The notes: generated by a model from the letters alone, not told the origin. 64,000 bases of DNA from Paracoccus kondratievae (GCF_009301415.1 NZ_CP045072.1:345501-409500), one strand, 5' to 3'. Counted from the first letter of the stretch, positions 36,940 through 46,360 are shown. Made by a program: numbers and translations.

Positions 36940-38034
36940 TCAGCCTCTCTTGCGGTTCAGGGTCAGGAACAGCCGCTCAAGCGGCATGCGCACCATGTTG
37001 TCGAGCGCCCCGGTGAACAGGATCACCAATGCCTGAATGATGACGATCAGTTCGCGCGGAATCGAGGTCCAGAGGGCAAGCTCTCCTCCGCCCTGATAAA
37101 GAAAACCAAAAAGCAGCGCGGCAAGGAATACGCCAAGCGGATGGTTGCGTCCCATCAGCGCGACGGCGATGCCGATGAAGCCCGCGCCCTCGACGGCATT
37201 CAGGACCAGCCTCTCGGCCTCGCCCATGACGTTGTTGACCGCCATCAGACCTGCCAGCGCGCCGGATATCAGCATGGCGACCACGGTGATCCTTACCGGA
37301 GAGATACCGGCGTAAAGCGCGGCTGGCTCGGACTTGCCGAAAGCGCGGATCTCATAACCCAGCCGCGTGCGCCAGATCAGCAACCAGACCAGCAGGCAGG
37401 CGATGATGGCGATGAAAAAGGCGATATTGGCCGGGGTGTTCCTGCCCCAGTCGATCCCGAATGCCAGCGCCATATCGGAAAGTTTGGGCAGATGGGTCGC
37501 CGGCGGAAAATTCGCCGAGGCAGGGTCCATGCTGCCCACCGGGCGCAGCAGGTTCACAAGCACATAGTTCAGCAGCGCCGCGGCGATAAAGTTGAACATG
37601 ATCGTGGTGATGACGACATGGCTGCCACGCTTGGCCTGCAGCCAGGCCGGGATCAGCGCCCAGAGCGCGCCAAACAGCGCAGCGCCCACCACGGCGGCGG
37701 GCAGCGCCAGCGCCCAATGCGGCCAGGGCAGAGCCAGCACCACCAGTGTCACGCCCAGCCCACCCATCGCGGCCTGCCCCTCGCCCCCGATGTTGAAGAG
37801 GCCAGCGTGATAGGCGACCATGACGGCAAGGCCGGTAAAGACGAAATTCGTCGTGTAATAGAGGGTGAATCCCCAGCCGTAGCTAGAGCCGAGCGCCCCT
37901 TCAACCATGACCTTCAGCGCCTCGACCGGGCTTTCCCCGATGGCCAGGATCACCAGCGCCGAGATGGCAAAGGCCAGAGCCAGCGAGATCAGCGGCGTCA
38001 CGATCACATCCGCCCATTTCGGCATTCGCTCCAT
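36940..38034 (-). CDS. Nucleoside ABC transporter, permease 1
   Basis: 364-residue multi-pass permease of the same BMP/nucleoside type, with AYHAGLFNIGGEGQAAMGGL as the paired signature. It begins with a polar MERMPKWAD and a first long membrane helix. It follows the ATPase gene (61-bp gap) and precedes the second permease (1-bp gap). Together with the BMP lipoprotein-like binding protein and ATPase it forms a full importer; substrate is inferred from the adjacent phosphorylase. Confidence 0.91.
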   Translation of the reverse strand: MERMPKWADVIVTPLISLALAFAISALVILAIGESPVEALKVMVEGALGSSYGWGFTLYYTTNFVFTGLAVMVAYHAGLFNIGGEGQAAMGGLGVTLVVLALPWPHWALALPAAVVGAALFGALWALIPAWLQAKRGSHVVITTIMFNFIAAALLNYVLVNLLRPVGSMDPASANFPPATHLPKLSDMALAFGIDWGRNTPANIAFFIAIIACLLVWLLIWRTRLGYEIRAFGKSEPAALYAGISPVRITVVAMLISGALAGLMAVNNVMGEAERLVLNAVEGAGFIGIAVALMGRNHPLGVFLAALLFGFLYQGGGELALWTSIPRELIVIIQALVILFTGALDNMVRMPLERLFLTLNRKRG

Positions 38035-38095
38035 TAACCTGCCCCTCCCGGCATATTCATATTCTGGGGCCCTCTGGGCCGGGACATGCAGCGCG

Positions 38096-39682
38096 TCATT
38101 CGGTGCCTCCGCTGGTCGCCGGTGCCGCGGCGGGTTCGAGCCCGGCCATCAGGCAGCCCAGCTCTCCGGCCGTGGTGCTGGCCGGCAGACGCTCACCCAT
38201 GATCCGGCCGTCAAACATCACCGCGATGCGGTCAGATAGCGCCATGATTTCATCGAGTTCGACCGAGACAAGCAACACCGCTTTGCCCGCATCGCGCAGG
38301 GCTACGATGCGTTTGTGAATGAACTCGATCGCGCCAATATCCACCCCGCGTGTTGGCTGGCCGATCAGCAGCAGATCGGGGTTACGCTCGATCTCGCGCG
38401 CGACCACGATTTTCTGCTGATTGCCGCCGGAGAAATTCTTGGCCGCAAGGTCGGGGTTCGGGGGGCGGACGTCGAAACGCTGCATCTTGTCGGCCGCGTC
38501 GGCGCGGATCGCGGCATTGTCCATCAGCAGCCCGTTCTGGAATTGCGGCGCGTCATGATAGCCAAAGGCGCTGTTTTCCCAGGCCGAGAAATCCATGATC
38601 AGCCCCTCGACCTGCCGGTCCTCGGGGACATGGCCTATTCCCGCTGCGCGCCGGGCGCGGCCGTCTGCGCCAGTGCCGCTAAGGGGCAGGGGCGTGCCGT
38701 TCAGCCGGATTTCGCCCTGCAACCTTGCACCGGGTTCGGGAAAACCACCCAGAATTTCAAGAAGTTGCGTCTGGCCGTTTCCTGCCACGCCTGCGATGCC
38801 GACGATTTCGCCCGCGCGGACTTCAAGGTCGATGCCGCGCAGCCGCTCGACCCCGTCCGCATCGACCATGCCAAGGCCCCGAACCTCAAGCACCGGTGCG
38901 CCGGGCTGGGCGGGGGTCTTTTCGACCCGCAGCAGAACCTTGCGTCCCACCATCAGTTCGGCCAGCTCTGTCGGGTTCGTCCCGGCGGTGCGGACCGAGG
39001 CCACCATCTCACCTCGCCGCATGACCGAGACGTTGTCCGTGATCTCCATGATCTCGCGCAGCTTGTGGGTGATCAGGATGATGGTTTTGCCCTCATCCTT
39101 GAGGCCACGCAGGATGCGGAACAGGTGGTCTGCCTCGGCCGGGGTCAGAACGCCGGTCGGTTCGTCCAGAATCAGGATATCGGCCTGACGATAAAGCGCC
39201 TTGAGGATCTCGACCCGTTGCTGATGGCCGACAGACAATTCCTCGACTGCCGCGTCGGGGTCGACCTGCAGCCCATATTCCTCGGCCAGGCGCTTTAACT
39301 CGCCTCGCGCGCGGGACAGCGAATGGCGCAGAAGCCCTCGGTCCTCGGCCCCAAGGATAATGTTTTCCAGCACGGTGAAATTCGGCACCAGCTTGAAATG
39401 CTGGAACACCATGCCGATGCCGGCGCGGATCGCCGCCTGGCTGTCGCTGATCGTGACCGGCTGGCCGCCGATCAGGATCTCGCCGGCATCGGGACGGTAA
39501 AAGCCGTAGAGGATCGACATCAGCGTCGATTTCCCGGCCCCATTTTCGCCGATGATGCCGTGGATCGTGCCGCGGGGCACGACCAGGTCGATGTTCCGGT
39601 TTGCCTGCACCGGCCCGAAGGCCTTGGAAATCCCCCGCAATTCGATTGCGGGGGCCGTGCCTGTCGCGCCAGCAAGCGCCAT
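38096..39682 (-). CDS. Nucleoside ABC transporter, double ATP-binding protein
   Basis: 528 residues with two ABC domains. The first has Walker A GENGAGKST and the variant signature LSVGHQQRVEILKAL; the second has a degenerate Walker A (GVAGNGQTQ) and LAAKNFSGGNQQKIVVARE. This asymmetric pattern is usual for CUT2/BMP-type ATPases. Its start lies 1 bp after the binding-protein stop. Of the single- and double-domain sugar/nucleoside ATPases in this window, this one is the standard fused form. Confidence 0.93.
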   Translation of the reverse strand: MALAGATGTAPAIELRGISKAFGPVQANRNIDLVVPRGTIHGIIGENGAGKSTLMSILYGFYRPDAGEILIGGQPVTISDSQAAIRAGIGMVFQHFKLVPNFTVLENIILGAEDRGLLRHSLSRARGELKRLAEEYGLQVDPDAAVEELSVGHQQRVEILKALYRQADILILDEPTGVLTPAEADHLFRILRGLKDEGKTIILITHKLREIMEITDNVSVMRRGEMVASVRTAGTNPTELAELMVGRKVLLRVEKTPAQPGAPVLEVRGLGMVDADGVERLRGIDLEVRAGEIVGIAGVAGNGQTQLLEILGGFPEPGARLQGEIRLNGTPLPLSGTGADGRARRAAGIGHVPEDRQVEGLIMDFSAWENSAFGYHDAPQFQNGLLMDNAAIRADAADKMQRFDVRPPNPDLAAKNFSGGNQQKIVVAREIERNPDLLLIGQPTRGVDIGAIEFIHKRIVALRDAGKAVLLVSVELDEIMALSDRIAVMFDGRIMGERLPASTTAGELGCLMAGLEPAAAPATSGGTE

Positions 39683-39683
39683 G

Positions 39684-40670
39684 TTACTGAACCGGGCAGG
39701 TGTTGTCGGTCATGTAGTCATGCACCTTGATTTCGCCTGCGGTGATCGCCTTGGCGGCGGCATCGACGGCGGCCGTAATCTCGTCGGTAATGAGCGGCTT
39801 GTTATTGTCGTCCATCGCCAGCGATACCCCACCCGAGGCAAGATCCATGACCTTGATGCCCGGCTGGACCTCGGCCCCGGCCTTGAACGCCTCATAAACC
39901 GAGACGTCGACGCCCTTGACGACCGAAGTCAGCACCTTGCCCGGATGCAGGTGGTTCTGGTTGCTGTCGACACCAATCGACAGCACTCCGGCATCTGCCG
40001 CCGCCTGCAGCACGCCAATGCCGGTACCGCCAGCCGCCGCATAGACCACGTCTGCCTGTTGCGAGACTTGCGCCTTGAGCAGCTCGCCCCCCTTCACCGG
40101 GTCGTTCCATGCTGCGGGGGTGGTGCCGGTATAGTTGATGATGACCTTGCCATCGGGGCGGGCGGCCTTGAACCCTTGGGCATAGCCGCATTCGAACTTG
40201 TGGATCAGCGGGATATCCATGCCGCCGATAAAGCCGACCGTGCCGGATTTCGAGGCCTTGGCTGCCGCGATCCCGGCGAGATACGAGCCCTGTTCCTCGG
40301 TAAAGACCACGGATTGTACGTTCGGCTGTTCGACGGTCGTGTCAATGATGACGAATTTCGTGTCGGGATAGTCCGGGGCAATTTTGTTCAGCACCTCGCC
40401 AAAGGCAAAGCCGGTCATCACGATGGGATTGGCCCCCGATTGCGCCAGCCGACGCAGCGCCTGTTCGCGCATCGCCTCGGACTGCATTTCCAGCTCTTTG
40501 TAGCTGCCCCCGGTCTCGGCCTTCCAGCGCTCGGCGCCTTCATAGGCGGCTTCGTTGAAGGATTTGTCGAACTTCCCGCCCAGATCGAAGATCAGTGCCG
40601 GATCGGCCAGAGCCGCCAGCGGCATGAAAGTCAGGCAGGCACCGGCAAGCAGAGATTTCATCAGGGACAT
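39684..40670 (-). CDS. BMP-family nucleoside-binding protein
   Basis: 328 residues with a signal peptide (MSLMKSLLAGACLTFMPLAALA). The BMP (PnrA/Med) fold is shown by FDLGGKFDKSFNEAAYEGAE, GFAFGE, GFIGGMDIPLI and AAGGTGIG. Members bind purine nucleosides in the periplasm. The ATG has GAGG at about 9 bp upstream; a TTG 12 bp further up is less likely. It leads the operon binding protein-ATPase-permease-permease-punA. A weak promoter-like pair TTGACG (40741-40746) and TAATTC (40716-40721, complement) lies upstream with a long 19-bp spacer. Confidence 0.92.
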   Translation of the reverse strand: MSLMKSLLAGACLTFMPLAALADPALIFDLGGKFDKSFNEAAYEGAERWKAETGGSYKELEMQSEAMREQALRRLAQSGANPIVMTGFAFGEVLNKIAPDYPDTKFVIIDTTVEQPNVQSVVFTEEQGSYLAGIAAAKASKSGTVGFIGGMDIPLIHKFECGYAQGFKAARPDGKVIINYTGTTPAAWNDPVKGGELLKAQVSQQADVVYAAAGGTGIGVLQAAADAGVLSIGVDSNQNHLHPGKVLTSVVKGVDVSVYEAFKAGAEVQPGIKVMDLASGGVSLAMDDNNKPLITDEITAAVDAAAKAITAGEIKVHDYMTDNTCPVQ

Positions 40671-40761
40671 ATCGAGCCTCAAAACGGGTTACGGGCGAGT
40701 CAGCCCAGGATTTACGAATTAGGGCGCATGGGCCCGAATCCGTCAACAGGCTTATCCGGGA

Positions 40762-41166
40762 TCAAAGCGTTCGCTGCATCAGTACTGCATCGACGCCAGA
40801 GGCGTAATAATCACGTCGCTTTCCAACGGTTTCCCAGCCAGCACCTGCGTAAAGTGCCAAGGCCGGAACATTGTCCGAGGCGACCTCAAGAAATGCCCGG
40901 ACCGCGCCCCGCTGGCGTGACGTGGCGGCGAATTCGTCAAGCAGGGCAGAGGCCAGACCCTGACGCCTTGCCTCGGGTGCGATGGCCAGCGTCAGCAACT
41001 CGGCCTCATCCACGATGCAACGACCCAGCAGAAAGCCGTGGGGTGGGCGGGTCAGCAGGAAATTCGCCGGGCTGGTCAACAGGCCCTTAAACTCAGGCTC
41101 GGACCATGGGCGGGGATGGGTGGTAAAGGCGCTGCGATGCAGTGCGGCCAGCGTTTGGGGGGGCAT
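40762..41166 (-). CDS. rimI: Ribosomal-protein-alanine N-acetyltransferase (RimI-like GNAT)
   Basis: 134-residue GNAT protein. The N terminus MPPQTLAALHRSAF and the acetyl-CoA loop LAIAPEARRQGLASALL, followed by AFLEVASDNVPALALYAGAGWE, match RimI, which acetylates the N terminus of ribosomal protein S18. The frame extends upstream inside tsaB; the chosen ATG, 8 bp after the tsaB stop codon begins, gives the family length. It sits after tsaB as in many Proteobacteria. Confidence 0.87.
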   Translation of the reverse strand: MPPQTLAALHRSAFTTHPRPWSEPEFKGLLTSPANFLLTRPPHGFLLGRCIVDEAELLTLAIAPEARRQGLASALLDEFAATSRQRGAVRAFLEVASDNVPALALYAGAGWETVGKRRDYYASGVDAVLMQRTL

Positions 41167-41173
41167 GGCGGCG

Positions 41174-41767
41174 TCAGGGCAGGATGGGCGGCGCATGGTC
41201 ACGCGCCGGGGCTGCATCGGCCGGGCGCAGATAGATCGGGGCCGGGCGCGGCAGATCCGGATGGTCACGCCGTTCGGCCGCAATGCGGGCAATTGCCTCG
41301 GCCAGTGGCATCACGGGGGACAATAACGGTGGCCCCGCAGGCAGATCGTGCAACGTTCCCTGTTCGGGCATCGAGGTAAGGCCGGGGCCGAAATCCTGCC
41401 AGATCACCTCGCCATTACGGGCGGGGACAGCGACACGACAGGGGCGAGGCAGGCCATGCGCGGCAGCCTCGGTTACGCCGACGCCTACTGCGGGGATGCC
41501 AAGCGACAAGGCGAGCCCCCGCGCCGCCGCAACCGAGATGCGGATACCGGTAAAATTTCCCGGCCCGATACCGCAGCCAAGAACCGAAAGCTGGCTCCAG
41601 ACGACGCCAGCCCCGGTCAGCACCTCTTCAAGCAGAGGAAACAGACGCTCGGCCTGGCCGCGGGCCATTTCCTCGTGGCGGTGGGCCAGCAGCTTGTCGC
41701 CTTGCAGCAAAGCGGCCGCGCAATGCGCGGCCGATGTGTCGAAACCCAGCGAAAACGTCTCAGCCAA
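41174..41767 (-). CDS. tsaB: tRNA N6-threonylcarbamoyladenosine protein TsaB
   Basis: 197-residue ASKHA-fold protein that pairs with TsaD to make the t6A modification at A37 of ANN-decoding tRNAs. The opening LGFDTSAAHCAAALL and GIGPGNFTGIRISVAAARGLA are diagnostic. The region after ~150 is less conserved. It overlaps the Nfu gene by 8 bp upstream and runs close to rimI downstream. Confidence 0.92.
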   Translation of the reverse strand: MAETFSLGFDTSAAHCAAALLQGDKLLAHRHEEMARGQAERLFPLLEEVLTGAGVVWSQLSVLGCGIGPGNFTGIRISVAAARGLALSLGIPAVGVGVTEAAAHGLPRPCRVAVPARNGEVIWQDFGPGLTSMPEQGTLHDLPAGPPLLSPVMPLAEAIARIAAERRDHPDLPRPAPIYLRPADAAPARDHAPPILP

Positions 41768-42314
41768 CGGGCCGCACCTCGGTCACTTCCGGGATGTAAT
41801 GGCGCAGCAGGTTCTCGATGCCCATTTTCAGGGTCAGCGTGGACGAAGGGCAGCCGGCGCAAGCGCCCTGCATATGCAGATAGACGACGCCGCGATCAAA
41901 GCCGTGGAAGGTGATGTCGCCGCCGTCCTGCGCCACGGCGGGGCGGACGCGGGTGTCCAGCAGTTCCTTGATCTGGTTGACGATTTCGGCATCGGGGCCG
42001 GTCTGATCGTTATGGGCGCTGCCGGTCGCGCCTTCGATGGCCGGAGCGCCGGACTGGTAATGCTCCATGATCGCGCCAAGGACCGAGGGTTTCAGATGGT
42101 CCCAGACCGCATCATCGGCCTTGGTCACCGTCACGAAATCCGAACCGAGAAACACCCCGGTCACGCCCGGAACGGCAAAGATGCGGCGGGCCAGCGGGCT
42201 GGTGGCCGCAGCCTCGGGCGCGGGGAAATCAGCGGTGCCGTCGCCGAGCACGGTTTCACCCGGCAGAAACTTCAGCGTCGCGGGGTTGGGGGTGGTTTCG
42301 GTCTGGATGAACAT
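41760..42314 (-). CDS. nfuA: Nfu-type Fe-S cluster carrier
   Basis: 184 residues: an N-terminal Nfu_N domain (MFIQTETTPNPATLKFLPGE) and a C-terminal NifU-like domain with the CxxC cluster site (GACAGCPSS). It carries [4Fe-4S] clusters to target enzymes in the cytoplasm. The Nfu_N plus NifU form is typical of Alphaproteobacteria and mitochondria (NFU1), unlike E. coli NfuA, which has a different N-terminal domain. The stop overlaps tsaB by 8 bp. Confidence 0.9.
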   Translation of the reverse strand: MFIQTETTPNPATLKFLPGETVLGDGTADFPAPEAAATSPLARRIFAVPGVTGVFLGSDFVTVTKADDAVWDHLKPSVLGAIMEHYQSGAPAIEGATGSAHNDQTGPDAEIVNQIKELLDTRVRPAVAQDGGDITFHGFDRGVVYLHMQGACAGCPSSTLTLKMGIENLLRHYIPEVTEVRPVG

Positions 42315-42367
42315 GGCGCGGGCTCCTTTGCCCTCGGATATGGGGATCGAAGGGGGAACAAGTCAAG

Positions 42368-42976
42368 TCAGACCGGTATTCCATTCGCCGCGGCGAGCCT
42401 TGCAAAGACAAGGAAATTGATGAGCACATGCGCAATCGCCCCGGCCCCCGCCGTCCCCGAGGACAGCCGTGCCGCCATCAGAAACGGCGCAATCACTGTT
42501 GCCCCAAGGATGGTGCCAACCCCGCCGCCCGGCGCATCAAGCCGTGCCATGGCAAGGGCAGGGGCCAGATGCCACAGGATGAATAGCCCTGTGGCCACAG
42601 CCTGCGCGCTTGGGCCGGGGCGGGGAATCAGTGCGCCACGCCAGAAAGCCTCTTCCAGGGTGCCGTTGATCAGCGCGGCCAAAGCGACCGCGCCAGACAC
42701 ATGTGCCGACAGTTGCAGCGGTGCGGTTCCGGCCCAAAGGGCGCAGGCAGCGACGAATGCTGTCAGGGCCAGCAGCGTCAGGCCCGGGGGCAGGTAAGGG
42801 CGTAGCGACCATCCGTCGCAATGCCAGAGCGCGCCGACGATAAGTGTCCAGTAAAGCCCAAGCCCGATTGCAATGGCCGTCAGCGGGCGCAGCCCCTCAA
42901 GGTGGCCAAGTTGATGAAATATCCATGCAAGCACTGGAATCGCCGCAAGCGTGGCCAAGGCCAGCCCACGGTTCAT
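42368..42976 (-). CDS. CPBP-family intramembrane protease-like protein
   Basis: 202 residues, mostly hydrophobic with about six membrane segments. The Abi/CPBP motif EExxxR occurs as EEAFWR (E108, E109, R113) and a second His lies in LFILWHLAP (H137), which fits a glutamic-type intramembrane protease. Substrate unknown. Its ATG overlaps the stress-protein stop by one base (TGATG), so the two are co-translated. Confidence 0.83.
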   Translation of the reverse strand: MNRGLALATLAAIPVLAWIFHQLGHLEGLRPLTAIAIGLGLYWTLIVGALWHCDGWSLRPYLPPGLTLLALTAFVAACALWAGTAPLQLSAHVSGAVALAALINGTLEEAFWRGALIPRPGPSAQAVATGLFILWHLAPALAMARLDAPGGGVGTILGATVIAPFLMAARLSSGTAGAGAIAHVLINFLVFARLAAANGIPV

Positions 42977-43431
42977 CAGGTGATCTGTTCCAGCCGCTCG
43001 CGCGAGATGTCGCCGGGCACGATGGTGATGGTGCAGGGCAGGCTGGCGACCTCTCGCATCAGTCTTGTGACCAGAGGTCCGGGACCGGCGTTTTCGGTCG
43101 CGGCCGCCAGCACCACCACGCCGATTTCGGGATCGGTATGGATCTGGGCCAATAGCTCGGTCGCGGGCTCTCCTTCGCGGACCACCAGTTCGGGCTCGAT
43201 GCCGGGGCGGTCGCGCATCCATTTGGCAAAGACTTCGTAATGCGCCTCGATCCGCTCATATGCCTCGGCGCGCATAACCTCGGCGACGCCCATGCCATGC
43301 TGGATAGCTGTGGCCGGAATCACCCCGAGAACCTGGACACCGCCGCCAGTCTTGGCTGCGCGTAGAGCGGCGTAGCGGATAGCATTCAGACATTCTCGCG
43401 TGTCATCCAGAACCACCAGAAATTTCCGCAT
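42976..43431 (-). CDS. Universal stress protein family (UspA-like)
   Basis: 151 residues. The Rossmann-like Usp fold is shown by MRKFLVVLDDTRECLNAIRYA at the start and VVVLAAATENAGPGPLVTRLM near the end, where canonical ATP-binding Usp proteins have GxxGxnGxxxGS; the loop is altered, so ATP binding is doubtful. AGGG precedes the ATG. First gene of a run through the CPBP, Nfu, TsaB and RimI genes. Divergent from the sugar transferase. Confidence 0.87.
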   Translation of the reverse strand: MRKFLVVLDDTRECLNAIRYAALRAAKTGGGVQVLGVIPATAIQHGMGVAEVMRAEAYERIEAHYEVFAKWMRDRPGIEPELVVREGEPATELLAQIHTDPEIGVVVLAAATENAGPGPLVTRLMREVASLPCTITIVPGDISRERLEQIT

Positions 43432-43526
43432 GTACCCTGCCTTGGCTGCCCAGAATAAGCAAAGACTGGCCGAAAGGACACGGTTCTGCAAGTCTCGCTC
43501 TGTTTCGCGCTTGCAGGAGTTTCAAA

Positions 43527-44492
43527 TTGCAAGTCGCTATGTTAGGCGGGAAAAGTTCTCCAAGGTGCCAAACGCGGGACGGTATTGTGACGATTCACCA
43601 CGATTGGGACAAAGCCGACCGTCGCGATCTGGCCTCGATAACAAATGTCGATCTGGGCTGGATCGCACGTGAAGAGGCGCAGACCCGGGTCGGCATGACC
43701 TTGGGCAAGCGCCTTTTTGACATTTTCCTGGCACTTGTTCTGCTTGTCCCCCTGTCGGTCGTCATGGCCGTGGTTGCGGTGGTTTTGCTGGTCACTCAAG
43801 GGCGGCCCCTGCTGTACGTCGCGCCCCGCATGCGCGCGCCGGGTGAGCCGTTCAACCTGCTGAAGTTCCGCACCATGCTGCGGGACGAAGGGGATTTCGG
43901 TGCGACCGGCGGGCATAAGCATTGGCGCATCACCCGTGTCGGCCGCATCCTGCGCCGTACCCGCATCGACGAGCTGCCGCAGCTTTTCAACATCCTGCGC
44001 GGCGATATGAGCTTTGTCGGCCCGCGTCCGCCGCTGCGCGAATATGTCGAACGTTTCCCTGCGCTTTATTCACAGGTGCTGAGGAACCGGCCAGGTGTCA
44101 CCGGGCTTGCGACGATGATCTATCATGCGCATGAGGACCGGATCATGGCGCGCTGCCAGACGGCAGAGGCGACCGAGGCCGCCTATTACCGTCGCTGCCT
44201 GCCGACCAAATTGCGTCTGGACCTGATCTATCAGCGCCGCCGCAGCTTGCGCATGGATCTGTGGATCATCTGGCATACGGTGATGACCGTGCTGATCCCG
44301 AACTGGCAGGGCCGCCGCGCCCGCCGGGTGCCCAGCGGACAAAAGCTGGAGGCAGGCAAACCCGTCTCCGAGAACACAGCGCAGAAAGTCGCTGTCTCTG
44401 GCGGGCCGCGCCTGCAATCCGCGCGGGCTTCGACGCCGGCGCTTTCCCAGATCCAACCCTCTCAGACCCGGCCCGGTGTTCCGGCCGAATGA
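43527..44492 (+). CDS. Undecaprenyl-phosphate sugar phosphotransferase-like protein (exopolysaccharide/LPS)
   Basis: 321 residues from a TTG that has AGGAG 7 bp upstream, a near-ideal spacing; an ATG at 43539 and a GTG at 43587 are alternatives. A central membrane helix (about 64-90, FDIFLALVLLVPLSVVMAVV) follows a basic KR, then the bacterial sugar transferase domain with PFNLLKFRTM, RRTRIDELPQLFNILRGDMS and GPRPPLREYV. It would move a sugar phosphate onto the lipid carrier. The last 50 residues are low-complexity. No other polysaccharide genes lie nearby. Confidence 0.86.
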   Translation: MQVAMLGGKSSPRCQTRDGIVTIHHDWDKADRRDLASITNVDLGWIAREEAQTRVGMTLGKRLFDIFLALVLLVPLSVVMAVVAVVLLVTQGRPLLYVAPRMRAPGEPFNLLKFRTMLRDEGDFGATGGHKHWRITRVGRILRRTRIDELPQLFNILRGDMSFVGPRPPLREYVERFPALYSQVLRNRPGVTGLATMIYHAHEDRIMARCQTAEATEAAYYRRCLPTKLRLDLIYQRRRSLRMDLWIIWHTVMTVLIPNWQGRRARRVPSGQKLEAGKPVSENTAQKVAVSGGPRLQSARASTPALSQIQPSQTRPGVPAE

Positions 44493-44502
44493 TCGGCTGC
44501 TG

Positions 44503-45285
44503 CTAGCTTGTGGCGAAGGGGTCTTGCGGATAGCTGACCCCTGTCAGGTACAGCCCCTGCGGCGGGCAAACCGGGCCACAGGCGGCGCGGTCGCGCGCCT
44601 CCAATGCCTCGGCGACGCGGTCGGGGGGCCATGAGCCCGCGCCAACCCGCTCAAGCGTTCCGACGATCGAGCGCACCTGATTATGCAGAAATGAGCGTGC
44701 GCGCAGGGTAAAGCGGTATTCGCGCCCTTGCGGGATCTCGGCCTCGGTGATCGTCAACTCATCCAGCGTTTTCACCGGGCTTTTCGCCTGACACATGGTC
44801 GAACGGAAGGTGGTAAAGTCGTGCCGCCCCAGCAGATGCGCTGCGCCCTCGCGCATGGCGGCCAGATCCAGCGGGTGTGAGACCTGCCAGGCGCGGCCAC
44901 GATCATGCGTCAGCGGCGCGCGGCGCGAAATCAGGCGGAACAGGTAGCGCCGCTCAAAGGCTGAGAAGCGGGCATGAAACTCATCATCGACCCTTGCCAC
45001 GGCAAGGATGGCGACGGGCGCAGGCTTCAGGTGCCAGTTCAATGCCTCAGAGAGGCGGAACGGGTCCCAGTCACGAATCAGATCGGCATGGGCGACCTGA
45101 CCAGTCGCATGTACACCGGCATCGGTGCGACCGGCGGCAGCGATGCGGGCGCCCTGGGCAAAGCCAGGGTCAAGACGGGCCAATGCGGCCTCGACAGCGC
45201 CTTGCACGCTGGGGCGGTCGGCCTGCGCCTGCCAGCCGGCGAAGGGACCGCCGTCATATTCGATCAGCAGCGCGAAACGAGGCAT
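44503..45285 (-). CDS. truA: tRNA pseudouridine synthase A
   Basis: 260-residue enzyme making pseudouridine at positions 38-40 of tRNAs. The catalytic Asp is D55 in [26 protein letters not shown] at the start and [17 protein letters not shown] near the end are typical blocks. It is followed upstream by xpaC with a 3-bp gap and may be co-transcribed with it. Confidence 0.96.
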   Translation of the reverse strand: MPRFALLIEYDGGPFAGWQAQADRPSVQGAVEAALARLDPGFAQGARIAAAGRTDAGVHATGQVAHADLIRDWDPFRLSEALNWHLKPAPVAILAVARVDDEFHARFSAFERRYLFRLISRRAPLTHDRGRAWQVSHPLDLAAMREGAAHLLGRHDFTTFRSTMCQAKSPVKTLDELTITEAEIPQGREYRFTLRARSFLHNQVRSIVGTLERVGAGSWPPDRVAEALEARDRAACGPVCPPQGLYLTGVSYPQDPFATS

Positions 45286-45288
45286 GGT

Positions 45289-46269
45289 CTAACGGCGTGA
45301 CTTTTCCGATTCGCGGGGAATCAGCAGATCGTCCAGTGTCATCGGGCGCTGCAGCTCTGCCGGCTCGGCCGGTGGGGTGGGCGCGGGGCGGACCCCTTCG
45401 CGAACCAGCCGGTCGCGCAGCACGCTGATTTCAATGTCGAGATCGGTGCGCCCCCCTTCGAGCAAGCGGGCGCTGCGGGCGGCGAATTCGGTTTCCAGAT
45501 CGGTAAGCAGCGTTTCATAATCCTGCCGGGCGCGCTGGTCGCGGGTCTGGACATAGAGATCGGCGAATTTCACTGTCGCATCGCGCGCCCCTTGCAGATA
45601 GACGCTGAGATAGCGGCGCACGGCGGAGATGGTGTCGGGGTTTTCCTCGACATGGCTGAAAAGTTCGCGGGCGGTGGCAGCGAACATGCCGACACGGGCC
45701 TCAAGCCGGCGATCGCCGGTCCGCAGAATCGCGTCCTGCATCGCCTTCAGATGGGCTTCGCCCTCGGCCACGATGCGTTGGGCGCGGTCCTGTTGGTAAC
45801 CGTCGATGCCCTCCATCCCCTTGTCACGCATCGGGTCGGTGCCGAATGCCAGCCAGTGCAGCATGGCCCCGGCAAAGCCGATCACGCCTGCGCCTGCCTC
45901 TGCCCCCGGCACATAAGAGCCGATGGCAAGGCCAAGGCCAGTCAGGATGCCCCCAAAGAGCTTGCGCGGGATCGCCGGTCGGCGTGCGACGCGGCGTGCG
46001 TCATATGCAGCCTCGGCCTGCAGTCCCTCGCGGGTCATCCACATGCCCGAGGCAACGGCGCCAAAGGCGATCAGGTGCAGCGCGAGTCCGTTCGGGTCCT
46101 GCCAGAAGGCGCTGATGAGAAAGGGGATCGCCATGATCGTCACCCAGCGGGTGCGCGATTCGAGCGGGTGGCGGAACTCGCCCGGTGCTGGCCGCGCGGG
46201 GGCGCGCAGGTCGGTTCCGTCCAGCCGGGGCTGCGGCGAAAAGCGGCCGCCGAAACGCTTTGCCATCAT
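45289..46269 (-). CDS. XpaC-family membrane-associated protein
   Basis: 326 residues of the 5-bromo-4-chloroindolyl phosphate hydrolysis (XpaC) family. A ~40-residue polar N terminus precedes membrane segments (about 43-75 and 105-135), then a long helical C-terminal half that may form a coiled coil. XpaC often lies beside TelA (toxic-anion resistance), absent here. The name is historical and no phosphatase motif is seen. Two adjacent ATGs are possible starts. The upstream 27-residue ORF ends 7 bp before it. Confidence 0.8.
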   Translation of the reverse strand: MMAKRFGGRFSPQPRLDGTDLRAPARPAPGEFRHPLESRTRWVTIMAIPFLISAFWQDPNGLALHLIAFGAVASGMWMTREGLQAEAAYDARRVARRPAIPRKLFGGILTGLGLAIGSYVPGAEAGAGVIGFAGAMLHWLAFGTDPMRDKGMEGIDGYQQDRAQRIVAEGEAHLKAMQDAILRTGDRRLEARVGMFAATARELFSHVEENPDTISAVRRYLSVYLQGARDATVKFADLYVQTRDQRARQDYETLLTDLETEFAARSARLLEGGRTDLDIEISVLRDRLVREGVRPAPTPPAEPAELQRPMTLDDLLIPRESEKSRR

Positions 46270-46276
46270 TGCCCCC

Positions 46277-46360
46277 TTAGCCAGCGCCTACAAAGGAAGC
46301 ATAGAGCGTCAGACCCATCAACAGAAAGAAGGACAGGCGCTGCATGGCTTTCTGGGACAT
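46277..46360 (-). CDS. 27-residue membrane microprotein upstream of xpaC
   Basis: The peptide starts MSQKAMQRLSFFLLMGLTLY and ends ASFVGAG: a short basic head and one hydrophobic stretch long enough to span the membrane. AAAGGAAG precedes the ATG at about 5 bp. The TAA is 7 bp before the xpaC ATG, and the intervening AAGGGGG can serve as its Shine-Dalgarno, so the two genes look coupled. No family recognised; function unknown. Confidence 0.6.
   Translation of the reverse strand: MSQKAMQRLSFFLLMGLTLYASFVGAG

Noticed and set aside
38035..38095. Possible degenerate fifth copy of the hairpin repeat (CCCGGCATATTCATATT)
   Set aside because: Only a short stretch resembles the core and no paired arms or CTTTCTTT end are present.
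40671..40761. Purine riboswitch before the nucleoside transporter operon
   Set aside because: The 91-bp gap lacks the three-way junction and its conserved bases; only a weak promoter-like pair is seen.
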